From: Mytilus trossulus
Lineage: Eukaryota > Mollusca > Bivalvia > Mytilida > Mytilidae
Direction of reading: 5' to 3'
Assembly (NCBI RefSeq): GCF_036588685.1
Contig: NC_086373.1
Span: 51,467,164-51,531,163 of the forward strand
Length of the DNA: 64,000 nucleotides
Shown: positions 9,582 to 20,908 of the stretch, piece by piece
Layout of the letters: every line of letters begins with the position of its first letter
Numbering within the stretch: position 1 is the stretch's first letter
Notes under the pieces: model-generated
Databases searched by the model: none
What the model saw: the letters and a program-made list of their open reading frames with translations, nothing else
What the model was told of the DNA's origin: nothing
Program-made: the position numbers and the translations under genes

Positions 9582-11764
9582 ATGCCTGCACCTTGTAACT
9601 GTATCGAAAGTAAGTACATGTTTTAATGTATACTTTATGGTGATTTTAGTTTATATGTTTCATTTAACGATTTTACTATACTTAGTGTTCGTTTTCTTGT
9701 GAGATAATATTAACATGATAAATACGAGAAGTTGAAATCAATGTTCACGTTTAAACTTTACAACGAGATTCACTATACAATCGCTCTCCCATTTTTTTCA
9801 AATCATTGCTTGTTATTTTGAACTTTAAACTTTTAACTGTGTGTATTATCTACACCATTGTATCCATTATGTAATGCTACATGACAGCTTGTACTTTAGA
9901 AGAGGACCTGCTAAAAGTTTTACTCTATCTCAAACACAAGCAGAATGTCAAATTACACTTTACTGGTGTATAATATTAAATGTTTAAATTACTATTATTG
10001 ATTTAGATAATTATGAAATCTTTTCTGAACATAATTATATTACTTCTATTCCCTAAATTTTATTTATAACGAGGTAGTGTCTATTCATAGCTCAATGATG
10101 TTCATTTTGACAACTAATCAAGTTGATTTAATTAATAGTTAAATCTCCATTGAACATTATATTTTATCTACATCGATGCAATATTATGATACATAGCTCA
10201 ACGAGTATGTTCTTTTTGACATGTAACTAGAATGAAACGAATAATTATGCTTAAAAAATGATTCATACCGACGATGGGAAATACTGTGAATTATGACGGA
10301 ACCCCAAATAACAGAAGAACAATAATTACTTGCATGGTCTATGTAGCTGATATCGTTTATCGTTTATAATAACAAAACTCTAAATTGGTTTTATAAAATA
10401 GTGATGTTTTCATGATTATTAAAAATATCAAAATATATTGTATTTATATATTTTTTTATTTTTAGCAAAAGTGTGTATCTGTGAAACTGGCTGCAGCGGT
10501 GACGGTTGTCGTTGTGGTGAATGTAAATGTTCCGGTTGTAAAGTAGCTTGCACGTGTTCAGGTATGTTTGCCTTCATTTTATTCTAGACGCACATAGTTT
10601 AATTTTAGATTGGAAGACCAATAAGATAATAGTAAAATAACGAACAATTTAAACTATTAAATTATTATCATTGTTATTTATATTAAGTGTTTATAACAGT
10701 GCATCACATGATATAAAAATTGCCATTAGCGCTTTCAAACATAGATCGTCATATTACATTGTATATATTCATTTTTTTGTATCAACTGTAAAATATGAAA
10801 GCCCATGTTATAAAATCCTAAAAAAAAACCACAAGTATTATGAAATATTTCACATAAAACTATGCGTTAAAATTTACCGATATAAACAATTAACATTTAT
10901 ATGAATTGGGCATAACAAACCCCTTAAGTATTAAATGTAGATTGCTTTTTATGTGGGCGAGTGATTTAAGGAATGGATGAAATTGTTTCTTAAGATTTAA
11001 ATTTTATAAATTGACCTGAACTATTTTCACAACAAAACTTGTGAATCTACAGGCCCGAAGCTGAATGTTACGATTCGTTTTACCAAGATTCTAAATTAAT
11101 TGGCTGTAGATATGATTTTTACAGGCCTACACCATTTTAACCAAGGGATAGGGGATGTGGCTGCAGTGTAATGCGAAAATACATTTTATCCGTTCAAGTT
11201 AAATTATACTGCAGATAGAACACTAGTAGTCGTTACCTACTGAATACACTGAGTATCGGAAAGATTTTTCGTACAATGTGGAGTTTGTAAGACGTCATTC
11301 TCAATGACTATTCTTCACACTTTGGTGTTCGTTAAATAAGGAATTAGATGTACGTTTTAATTTGTTGTGTGTGTAAAAATCTACACAACTCTGTTCTACA
11401 GTTTCAAATCAATATTAGGGCAATGTCAGAAATTATCTTTTTTGCATTCAGCACAAAACTCGAAGTTTCTAATAAAAAAACTTTGATATTTTTCTCGCAA
11501 TGATATATATATATATATACAACTCGTCTAAACATCAAACCAACAATCTGTTGTAGGGTTGTCACTGACTCAGACGTACTTATATATATATATATATATA
11601 TAGGAATAGACCAGAATCCCCCCTGTTGTTGAAGTGTCAATTAAATAATTAAATAGAGTAAAACTGTCGTATTAATGAAAACTGTCTTACTTTCAGGAGG
11701 CTGTGCGTGTGAAGGAGGATGTACTTCAAATTGTAAATGTGAACCTGGCTGTTCCTGCAAGTGA
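9582..11764 (+). CDS. MT-10: Metallothionein, MT-10 type, short 63-residue form
   Basis: Three exons: 9582-9609, 10466-10561 and 11697-11764, with GT/AG borders and both introns in phase 1, giving 63 residues. The protein starts [10 protein letters not shown], has 19 Cys mostly as C-x-C, and ends PGCSCK, the pattern of mussel MT-10. Metallothioneins bind Zn, Cu and Cd in thiolate clusters in the cytosol for metal storage, detoxification and redox buffering. From memory, typical MT-10 is ~73 residues with 21 Cys; this one lacks about 8 residues and one Cys pair in the middle and about 2 residues before the last C-x-C group. Start choice is firm (AAAATGCCT, TATA 72 bp upstream). Intact frame and splice sites argue for a working gene. 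Confidence 0.92.
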
Positions 11765-12064
11765 ATCAAAAAGACAATATACTCGAACTTATTCCATTCA
11801 TCAAATCATCCATTATGTATTAAAATTTCATGTCCAACTACTTCCTAGCTTATTGATCAGTAATCTAAGCCAGAGTTATTCCGCTTAGAGTATTGTGCTG
11901 CTCTTTTCCTTGAATGTGACCTGCCAAATTTTATATATTATTAAATCTGTACCAACATGACCAAAACGACTGGTGTCAGATGTAGAGCACTTTAAAAATT
12001 ACCTGGTAGTTGGGTTAAAGTTGCTGATGATTTGTCTTTCGTTGTGCTATGGCGTTGTCAATAC
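11765..12064 (+). other. MT-10 3' UTR region
   Basis: Follows the TGA at 11762-11764. No AATAAA is seen; ATTAAA variants near 11818 and 11940 are candidate poly(A) signals. Confidence 0.45.
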
Positions 12065-12345
12065 TAAATAGAAGATGTGGTATGTTTGCCAATGAGACTA
12101 ACCTCCACAAGAGACCAAAGTGGCACCGACATTAACAACTATAGGTCACCGTACGGCCTTAAAAAAATGTATAATCAGATATTAAAGGCCCAAAATAATG
12201 ACAATGCAAAACAATTCAAACGAGAAAATCAACGGCCTAACTTATGTACAAAAAAAGAACGAAAAACAACGCTTAAACAAACAACAAATGATTTACAGGC
12301 CCCTGACTTGAGACGGGCACATGTATAGAAAATGTGGCGGGGTTA
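12065..12345 (-). repeat. Dispersed 'GATGTGG...CCAATGAGACAAC' repeat
   Basis: Near full-length copy of the commonest repeat in the window: AGAAGATGTGGTATG and CCAATGAGAC at one end, GTCACCGTACGGCC inside, CAGGCCCCTGACTTG and GTGGCGGGGTTAAAC at the other. Other copies lie at 16665, 23030, 24488, 29160, 32945, 35450, 38850, 58127 and 63560. No coding capacity, so a non-autonomous element. Confidence 0.8.
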
Positions 12346-12879
12346 AACATGTCAGTTTGTTGTCGACTTACTATATTGTATATCCCGTTGCCAGTTGGTA
12401 TCTCCCGTCTTTCATTTGTTGCATTTGTTAATCGCCAATGGCACTTTTCTTTTTTTGTGGTAAATGTTGGATATTCACTACAATTTATTTTGTTTGATAT
12501 TGTGATATTCGAATACAGTATACAGTATAGATTGCTAGAGGTTATAGTTAGGTTATTTAATTCTAAACATCTACAAAATATTTAAAGCAGTGATCAAAAT
12601 TCACATTAAACAATGAAAAGAACCAATTTCATCTACTTGCAAAAAGACATATTACATTAAATTACAACATGTTCATCAAATATCCGAACTGCCTACATGT
12701 ATATAGTATCTTGAAGAGGTACATTCCCCGAATGTATGGTTTTATTGGTTTTATCCCCGAATACCTGTTGTATACATTTGATCATTGGTCAAACCAAAGG
12801 CTGTATAATTGTTATAAGCAGCTATTAGCAGGCACGCAGTTTTAAAAAGTAGGAATACTGTGTCTTAATATGATATATT

Positions 12880-13440
12880 AGGGTTCGTATGATGCTATGA
12901 TGTCGTCGTCGTCAGAAGACTCATTTGGTTTCCAGACTTTTACCAGAATGTTCAATACAACCATCGAAGTGTAATATGGTACAACAAAAGAAAGGACGGG
13001 ATTGATTTTGGGGGCAAAGTATCAACTGTTATAGTTTGCTGTTAAGGAAATTGGGGCCAAAAACAAGAATTTGTATAGTTTCCGTAGTACAATACATACA
13101 ACTTGTGTATAATTGTATGGATCTATCTGACTTTGTACCACAAGGTTCCATACCAGAAAGGGTAGGCTGGGATTGAGTTTTGGGATAATTACTCCAAAAG
13201 GGGGTCAACAATATTGGAGGGATTTTCCTCCAATTTATTTATAGAGGTTTTAAAATCTGTGACCAACTTCTTTTGGTGTCAGAAAGTATATTATATCCAA
13301 AATTTGATAAAAATCAAAATTCAGACAGTTTCAAGCCTATAATATTGTTTCTTAATTTGTACCAACTATTCAGGGTTCGACTTCTGTGGTCGTATAGGCT
13401 GCGCTCAGCGGGGCATTTTATTTTTTTTGCTTTAGTCAAT
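12880..13440 (+). repeat. Copy of the (GTC)n / GGTCGTAT tandem-repeat element
   Basis: Begins with GTCGTCGTCGTC, passes through GATTGATTTTGGG-type text and ends GGGTTCGACTTCTGTGGTCG then GCGGGGCAT. The order matches the larger copy inside the third metallothionein gene (43611-47206). Confidence 0.6.
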
Positions 13441-14960
13441 TGTGCACCGAGGGTCTATGGAAGCTTCGTTCGTCGCTACTAAAAAATATTTAGGGTGTCC
13501 TTGTTCAAGTTGCACTGGTGGTAAGCGAATGGTCGTAAAGTTACGACCACCCTTAGATGGGAGACAACTCTAGAGATAAGTTTTTCTTTTCCGATTTTCG
13601 TGCACTAAAAGGTTCATTTGAACCAAACCGCTGGTTTCGTACACATTATTCGGCAGTCCGGTGATATTAAAACCAAATTTGATGCATTAAAACATTCCAA
13701 TTTTCGTAAAATAGTCATTCAAAAATTCAAGCATGATGGTCGTAACTTCAATTATAGTATTTTGAATGATGGTCGTAACCGACACAAGATGGTAATTGCA
13801 GTTACGATTATCTCTTTAATACCTAGTGATTATGAACATTCATTACTATACAAATAAAGTTTCAATTCTAAGTTTACTAATCGATCCATGGTGGTCATTG
13901 ATATAGTATACAAACCTTCTCTATTTAATAAACTCTGTTACCGGGGGGTCCGCTGTGGATAGTAAACTTGAAAAAACATTATACACGTAGTATACATGTA
14001 TACTCAAATATACAGAAAAACACAAACCGTAAGTCTAATCTGACTTAAATTTCGTCCAATGACGGGACAATATCCGGATGCCTTTTTTCTCCCAAAATAA
14101 CTCAATCTGAATAATCATATGAAGGGATGACAAATGCGACTATGCACTGTACAATGTACCTATAGGACACAGAGGCGTGTTGATTAATTCATTGTGGAAA
14201 GAAGAGAAGCGACACACAAATTGAGGTCTTATCGTTTAAAAGTATAGAAGATGTCCTACTAAAAGACAACCATTTTTTTTTTATCTCAACTGTATGCTGC
14301 GGCAGTGCCTGTTACTATCGATATAATCCGTTTAGGACTGCGTAACACACCACTTCTTAGCTTTAATAATGGTGTTATGCACAAGTACATGTAGCACACA
14401 ACAAAATACATGTATTCAAACTACTGTTATTGCAAAATCACTTCAATAAGAGCAAAGTAAAACACATAAGATGAGTGAAAAGATATTTAAAAAAATCAAA
14501 AATGTTTTTTTAAAAACAATAAAAAAATTAAAAATCAAACAAAAACATATAGAAAAAAATTGTTTTAAGTGCTTCAATCAGTAACCTTAATTATATTTTT
14601 ACGTTAGTTTTCAAATTCATCAACCTATTTAAACATTTAACTATAAACCATAAGTCGCAACTACTATCTTTGTACCGAAAAGTGATTATTGGCCATACAT
14701 AAAACTATTATATATAGCATGCATGTCTGTTCTGGTATGAACTTATTACATTCCTACTATCAAATGCCATAGTGACATTTTTATACATGCCAAGAAATCT
14801 TAGCTAAAAATTCCGGTGGACCTCCTACGGCACCCATCAGTAGATACAGATTTAATTATTCAACAAATTAATTTATGACCTTTATGTACGTCTCGCTAAG
14901 AACACGACCATATACCAAATGGTCGATATTAATCATCCATGTAATTTGCTCTTTGGGATA
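13441..14960. other. No supported gene
   Basis: AT-rich and non-coding as far as can be seen. GGTCGTAA recurs at 13540, 13738 and 13772. No splice-bounded ORF or repeat boundary is convincing. Confidence 0.4.
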
Positions 14961-16510
14961 TAACAGTCTCCGGGACAAGTTTGCAATTCCGCTGAGTGCA
15001 AAAGTTGTCACCTTAATTTTTAGAGTTAAGTCAAAACAAAGTTGATAACTTGGTTGGTATTGGTTCCCTGATATTTGTCCTAAAAAATTTTGGCTCTAGC
15101 ACCACTGTTGAAAAAGTTATGCCCCTTTTTTCAACAATTTCCTCAGAGGAAAAGTACTTTTCCTCAAGGGAAATCAAATTTCCCTGAAGGAAAAAGATTT
15201 TTCCTCAAGGGAAATTGTTTTTTCCTCAAGGGAAAAAGATTTCCCTTAGGGAATTTGCTGCATAATTATTTCCTTTGAGGAAATTCTATTTCCTTAAAGG
15301 AAATTCTTTTTCCTTAGAGGAAATTCTTTTTCCTTAGAGGAAATTCTTTTTCCTTTGAGGAAATTTGCAGCTTCAAATTTTCCTTTGAGGAAATACTTTT
15401 TCCTGTGAGGAAATTTGTAGCTTCACATTTTCCTTTGAGGAAATACTTTTTCCTGTGAGGAAATTTTTGACAAACACTTTTCCTTGGAGGAAAATTCAAG
15501 ACAACAAATTTCCTCTGAGGAAATCATTGTTCTTCAAATTTCCTCTAAGGAAATTTCTGAACATCAAATTTCCCTTAAGTAAATGTTTTTCCTTATTTTT
15601 ACTTGTTAAACATTTCTTCATTACACCATGTATACAAACAGTATGAATATAATTATTAAAAGACTGTAGAATTGATGCAAATGATATTTAAAAATTTAAT
15701 AATAAATGTTTGACTCAAAATTTTAATGACATTGAAAATAATACAGTCTGACTGTTTAGATCTAGGTATTGTTTATACTTTTTATATAAATTTAACTTTG
15801 ATTTATAATTTTTTTGGAGCAAATGCTTCTGTTTTCTTTGTAATTGTTTCAATGCGATACAATAATAAGCAACCAATTTGAATGTCATTATATCATTTGT
15901 GGTGTTCTAAAAATTTTTTTTATATATTTGCAGATTAAATAATAAAATAAACACTTTTCGTGTTATTTTAAATTAGAATTTCTTCTGTTTCAGCTTGTGT
16001 ACAGTTATTCAATCCACTATGTAAGAATTCAGTGAATACATTATTCCATTCACTAAACAATTCCCTTCAATTCTAAGAGAAATCATTTTTGTAAATTGTT
16101 CTTCAATGATCTTCTTCTGTATATTTGATATGAAGGAGCGATGTAAATGAGTGGATAAAACTGGTGTTCCTTTTTTGTTCTGCATTCTCCTTTGTTTTGA
16201 TTAAGATATGTTGTTGCTTTTATGCAATAGTGTTTTCGGGTATCTATGATAGAACTCCATTTTGTTTTATATGGTCATTATCACATGTTGAAATTTCCTA
16301 TTTCTTTTTTGCAGGAAAGCACACATTCCATTTCAAATTAATCCAATTATGCACTATGTAAATAAATTTCAACTTTAAGTTTCCTCTTCAGTAATGACCT
16401 ATTGATCATGAAAACCGAGATGTCTGATCACCTATAAATACACAAAAAAAGCAAATAAAATGTTATAAATGGAGAGAGAAACAGCAATAAATGTTTTTCA
16501 TGTGTATCTT
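14961..16510 (+). repeat. Palindrome-array element, copy 1
   Basis: Starts TATAACAGTCTCCGGGACAA and aligns in inverted orientation with 33650-35130. The first ~650 bp are nearly identical between copies; the rest (15620-16510) is recognisable but much more diverged. No transposase-like ORF, terminal inverted repeat or LTR was found, so its class is unknown. The only shared ORF (62 codons, no ATG) is a translation of the palindromes. Confidence 0.8.
15138..15585. repeat. Array of ~19 palindromes TTTCCTnnnAGGAAA
   Basis: Units of 15-17 bp such as TTTCCTTTGAGGAAA, TTTCCTTAGAGGAAA and TTTTCCTCAAGGGAAA follow one another with spacers of 4-15 bp (TTCTT, TACT, TTTGCAGCTTCAAA). The arms are conserved while the central three bases vary. 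Each could form a six-base-pair hairpin or a two-fold-symmetric protein site. Confidence 0.9.
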
Positions 16511-16664
16511 TCCTTATCAAAATACATTAAGTAAACTTGAACTCGAGAAAAATAAATAACTGCGATGTAGACTAGAAAGTATAAAATGCAAGATAAAGTA
16601 TTCACGAAAAATTAGTTGATTTACAGTAGTCAAGTCCATGTTTGCAGGAAATTTACATCATTGG

Positions 16665-16985
16665 TTGTCTGGTGGAGAGTTGTCTTATTGGTAATCATAC
16701 CACATCTTATTTTTATATAACCTTGCCATATTCCTATTGTGCCTGTCCAAAGTTCAGAGCCTGTAGCTTTTATCAGTTTAGTCTGACACTAAAATTTAGT
16801 GGTTGTTGTTGTTGTTGTTTCATACCGGTCATATTTATTTTTTGTAATTTATTTTGTTATAAACTAGGCAATTAGCATGATTAGTTTTACAGTTTGAATT
16901 GTTTCAATGTTTCATCTTTAGGTCTTTTATACTTTGACTATAGTATAGGGTATTGATTTTCTCATTAGTGAAGGTCGTAACAGGC
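16665..16985 (+). repeat. Dispersed GTTGTCTCATTGG repeat
   Basis: GGAGAGTTGTCTTATTGG with ATCATACCACATCTT at 16674-16711 is the reverse complement of the end seen at 12065. A short (GTT)n run lies at 16801-16820. Confidence 0.65.
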
Positions 16986-17559
16986 CTACAATTTCTTTCT
17001 CAAAGCCATGATAGTTTTCATAATTAATATACCACATCTTTGAATTTTTATAGTAATCATGATACTAGTAATCATCTTTCAAGTTCAATAACTTTTTAAA
17101 ATTAAAAGGTCCCTTACCATTTAGGTTTAGTTGGCTTCTGCAAATTTTACATTGCCTATCATTTCTGCTGTATATTTTTTCTCTGTAGCTTCTATAGTTC
17201 TTGTCCTATACATAAAAGAGTAAAAGTTGAATGACATCTTGCATCAATATTTTTTCTGTTTAATGTACATTTATATGTATATTAATGTGTGTTTAATAAA
17301 AATCTAAACCATGAGTGCTTGATAAGCTTCTTGCCCTTATAGCTGGTCTGTAAGCTTTAAATGAATTTTATTGATCGACTAAAAAACTATGAGCACTGCG
17401 CAAATAAGACCCCCGCCCTCCAAAAAAAACAAAACATGCACAAACAGTGGTATTCATTGACATAAAACATGTATATAATTTGGCTCAATTTATAGATCTC
17501 TCAAGTGACTATAAGTTTAAGGCTGCGATTTTTTTAACAAATACATTTCTAAAACCTTT

Positions 17560-18225
17560 CAAAGAATTTGAAAATGGACAAATTTTAAATAACTTTGCAA
17601 CAACTAAAGTTCCTTAACTCTGCATCTTATAAAAAAAAATATACATGATAAATAGGGAATGATACTCCAGCTTGCATATTATTCAAAGTTTTAAAGGAAC
17701 ATAACTGAAGAACGGTTAAAGTTTTACTACAAAAATTTGAAATTGATCTGATTAAAATTGTGATAAAAAGTATTGTTTTAAAGTTTAATAAAATTTGGTT
17801 GAGGGAAACTTAAGTTAGAAGGCTGAAACAATTTTTTCCATTTTTAAAGAACATAACTATAGAATTTAGTAAAAGAGACACTACCAAAATTCAAACTTAA
17901 TCTGTATTTTGTGGTTATAAGCATTGTGTATTGATTTCATAACATTTGGTTGAGACAAACTAAAGTTTAGAAAACAGGAAACCAAAAATTCAGCATATTT
18001 TCCCCATTTCTAAAGGGGCATAACTCTGATACTCTAGTACAGTAACACTGACATCACCAAAATTCAAACTTGATCTGAGTATTGTGATAACAAGCTTTTG
18101 TAAAAGTTTAATTGAATTTGTTTGAGGCAAACTAAAGTAATGTAAGAGAACAAAAAACAACTTTGGGACAGACAGACAAACGATCAAGTGTTAAACATTA
18201 TGCCCTCCACTTTGGGTCATAATAA
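17560..18225 (+). repeat. Diverged tandem repeat, ~155-165 bp period
   Basis: Phrases CATAACT, CAAAATTCAAACTTGATCTG and TTTGGTTGAGACAAACTAAA recur around 17700, 17850 and 18016, followed by GGGACAGACAGACAAACG and a C/T-rich end. Confidence 0.7.
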
Positions 18226-18549
18226 TAAAAAGGGTGTTTATGTCAAGATATAAAAACAATTCACCAAAGTTTCATAAAAATTTGTGAAAGCATTCTTGAG
18301 ACTATCCTAATCCCAAGTCATGATAGTACAATGACATAAATCAGATTTTTTTTTTTAAATTAAAAGGAAAATTATCATGTTTATGTTATACAAAAATAAT
18401 TCACCAAGTTTCATTAAAATTGCTCAAAGCATTATTAATAGTATATGTATTGGAAAATCCCACCTTTTATGAATAAAATCCCTAACTTTAAATTAAAAAT
18501 TTAAAATCCCTAAAAATTAAAAAGGACCTTAATTATCATGATTATATGT

Positions 18550-18720
18550 GACTTGTTATTTAACATAACAAAAAAACCAAAGGCAATGAAAGAGAAACTG
18601 ACAATGCCAAGGCAAAACATAAGATGCAGAAAAGAAAAACAAAACAAAACAAAACACTAAGCAACACCAAAAAACTAGTGGTGAATTTATGTGCTCAGTC
18701 AGTCAGTGAGAGTTGGCAGA
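18550..18720 (+). repeat. Fragment of a dispersed repeat shared with 39900-40030
   Basis: CACTAAGCAACACCAAAAAA and the following GGTGAATTTATGTGCTC match the CTAAGCAACATTAACCC ... GGTGATCTCAGATGCTC segment downstream of both MT-20 genes. It holds (AAAAC)n runs. Confidence 0.5.
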
Positions 18721-18869
18721 AACCGACCTACTATATCTATGCTTAAAAACATAAAATCATATAGTTCTAAACATATTTTGTAAATTTATACTTTATTAAC
18801 AAGTGAAACTGCAAGCTACTGCTCACTGATGATACCCCCGCCGCAAGTGGATAATATAAATAGTGTAAA

Positions 18870-19285
18870 AATATGCAAGTGTTCGGTAAACAGGAAGTTG
18901 TCGAGTGATGAATCTGAAAATGCATCACACGGTAGCTGACTTATATAAATCCTAAAACCAAATTTAAGAAATCCTTGTATTGTAGTTCCTGAGAAAAATG
19001 TGACGAAAAATTTTCAACTTGGCTCAGTATCATGTGTAAAATCATACAAGTGTTCGGTTAACAGGAAGTTGACAAGTGATCAATCTGAAAACGCATCACA
19101 CGGTATAAATGACTTTGATAAACCCTGAAACCAAATTTCAGAAATCCTTGTATTGTAGTTCCTGCGAAAAATGCGAAGAAAAATATTCATGGGACGGACT
19201 GACAGACAGACTGACTGACGGACGAACGGACTGACAGACAGAGGTAAAACAGTATACCCCCCTTTTTTTAAAGCGGGGGTATAAA
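18870..19285 (+). repeat. Tandem pair (~172 bp) ending in a GACAGAC/GGACGAAC tract
   Basis: AAGTGTTCGGTAAACAGGAA at 18877 is repeated as AAGTGTTCGGTTAACAGGAA at 19049, both followed by GCATCACACGGTA and ATCCTTGTATTGTAGTTCC. Ends with a degenerate GACTGACAGACAG run and ACCCCCCTTTT ... AAGCGGGGGT. Confidence 0.75.
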
Positions 19286-19697
19286 AGTTGTCATAAATAG
19301 CATAGACACCTTTGAGTTTTGAGAACCACATGTGTTAATTGTGTGAGTATAATCATTGATAATCATGCACAAGATTGACTTTTTAAAAAAAAGCCTATAT
19401 ATTGAAATTTTCTGAAAATATTGCATGCATTTATTAATATGACCAATTTCAAGAAATGCACAAAGATGCGAGATGATTTATATAATTGTAATTTCAGGAA
19501 TTTACAGTAAAGGCTTTTATCCCCACTGCATTTTGCACTTTTTCTTATTCAGGAGCCAGAAGTTATGGCCTTTGTGACCTTTGTATGATTTTTATTTTAG
19601 TTTCTTTTTCTTTGTATTGAAAAGTTTAGTATGACGTCCATTATCACTCAACTAGTATACATTTTTGTTTAATGGCAAGCTAAAGCATGCCTCACAG

Positions 19698-19865
19698 GCA
19701 CGGATCCAGGGGGCTGAGGGTTGGACATGTTGGAACCCCCCCTTTCTTTACTGGACGATCAATGCATTTGAATGGGGACATGTAGTTTAACACCCCCCCC
19801 CCCCCCCCCCCCCCCCAAATTTGTCCTGGGTTAGGAACCCCTTTATACGACTCAGGATCCACCCA
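19698..19865. mobile_element. GGATCC-family MITE with poly-C run
   Basis: ACGGATCCAGGGGGC at the left and CAGGATCCACC at the right. The interior includes AATGCATTTGAATGGGGACA and 26-28 consecutive C at 19791-19817. Confidence 0.65.
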
Positions 19866-20908
19866 AGTCTCATGTTTTGGGAATTTCTCGTTGCAATGAA
19901 GACCCATTGGTGACCTATGGCTGTTATCTGCTCTTTGGTCATGTTGTTATCACTTTGATACATTCCCCATAATGGCCCATTTCCATTTCAATTTTCTTTT
20001 CAGTTCTATTATAAATATTAGAAACGAGTTTGGCGCGTTTACAAAAATATAATTGTCTGTGCTGACAGGGGAGTATGTGTGCATACCAATATTTAAATTT
20101 TCTAGGCCTTCTTTTTGAATATTTTGTGCATTTCTTGGTAAAATACTGTCAGACCTCGAGTGCTGTTGTTTTACAAAAACGGTCAAGTAATGTAGGGGAA
20201 AGAAACGAACTAAAAAGAACCAAAATAAGCCACAACTAATGGGGGTCTCATTGGGGGTTCTGTTCACGGATCCCGCTTAGTTACTTTTTATTTTTTTAGA
20301 TTCCCGCATGATGCCATTACGCTTACACTATATAAGTAAACAATTCTGATATTTTTGTAATTTCCCATGTCCCGCTAAACTTCATTTCGCTTTTTCACGG
20401 CACAACAAAAAATACGCCTCGACAATCCCGAGTCCCGCTCAGACCCCCTTATACATACATAATGAATAGTTTACTATGTAGTCAGTAGTCAGGTCAAATA
20501 CACATGTATATACTTTTAGACGACCTTAGATTCATTTCACAGCGAAAATACTCATTAATATTGAACATTTTAGATCACTTCACATTTAGATTTTATAACT
20601 TTTAAAATGAAGACCTGGCATATAGATTGAAGATCATTTAATCGAAAGATGATAATTTCTCAATGAGCAACTGTAACCAGGTACTGCATTTTTTTTTGCA
20701 TGCGTCAAGAAACAGTTAAAAGTTAAACTTCTCATCTGGACTTTTTAATTAGTCTGTATACCGGACCTCTTCTCTATTTTGGGATTGAAAAAAAAAATCT
20801 AAAGTTAAAAATGCGGTTTTGAGCCTATTTCTTCTTCTTAATTTGGTAACACGTTGAGCCATTAGTGACACTAATATGGTATATTACCAATAATAAGGCC
20901 ATATATTT

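Noticed and set aside
15090-15278. 62-codon ORF, with an identically translating twin at 34809-34997, as a conserved small protein
   Set aside because: It lacks an ATG and the peptide is a direct translation of the palindrome units; identity follows from the near-identical DNA of that part.
15138-15585. CRISPR-like array
   Set aside because: Eukaryotic context, units only 15-17 bp, short irregular and partly repeated spacers, no cas genes.
19950-20267. 105-residue minus-strand ORF
   Set aside because: Overlaps a repeat end (GATACATTCCCCAT, akin to 31390) and shows no family features.
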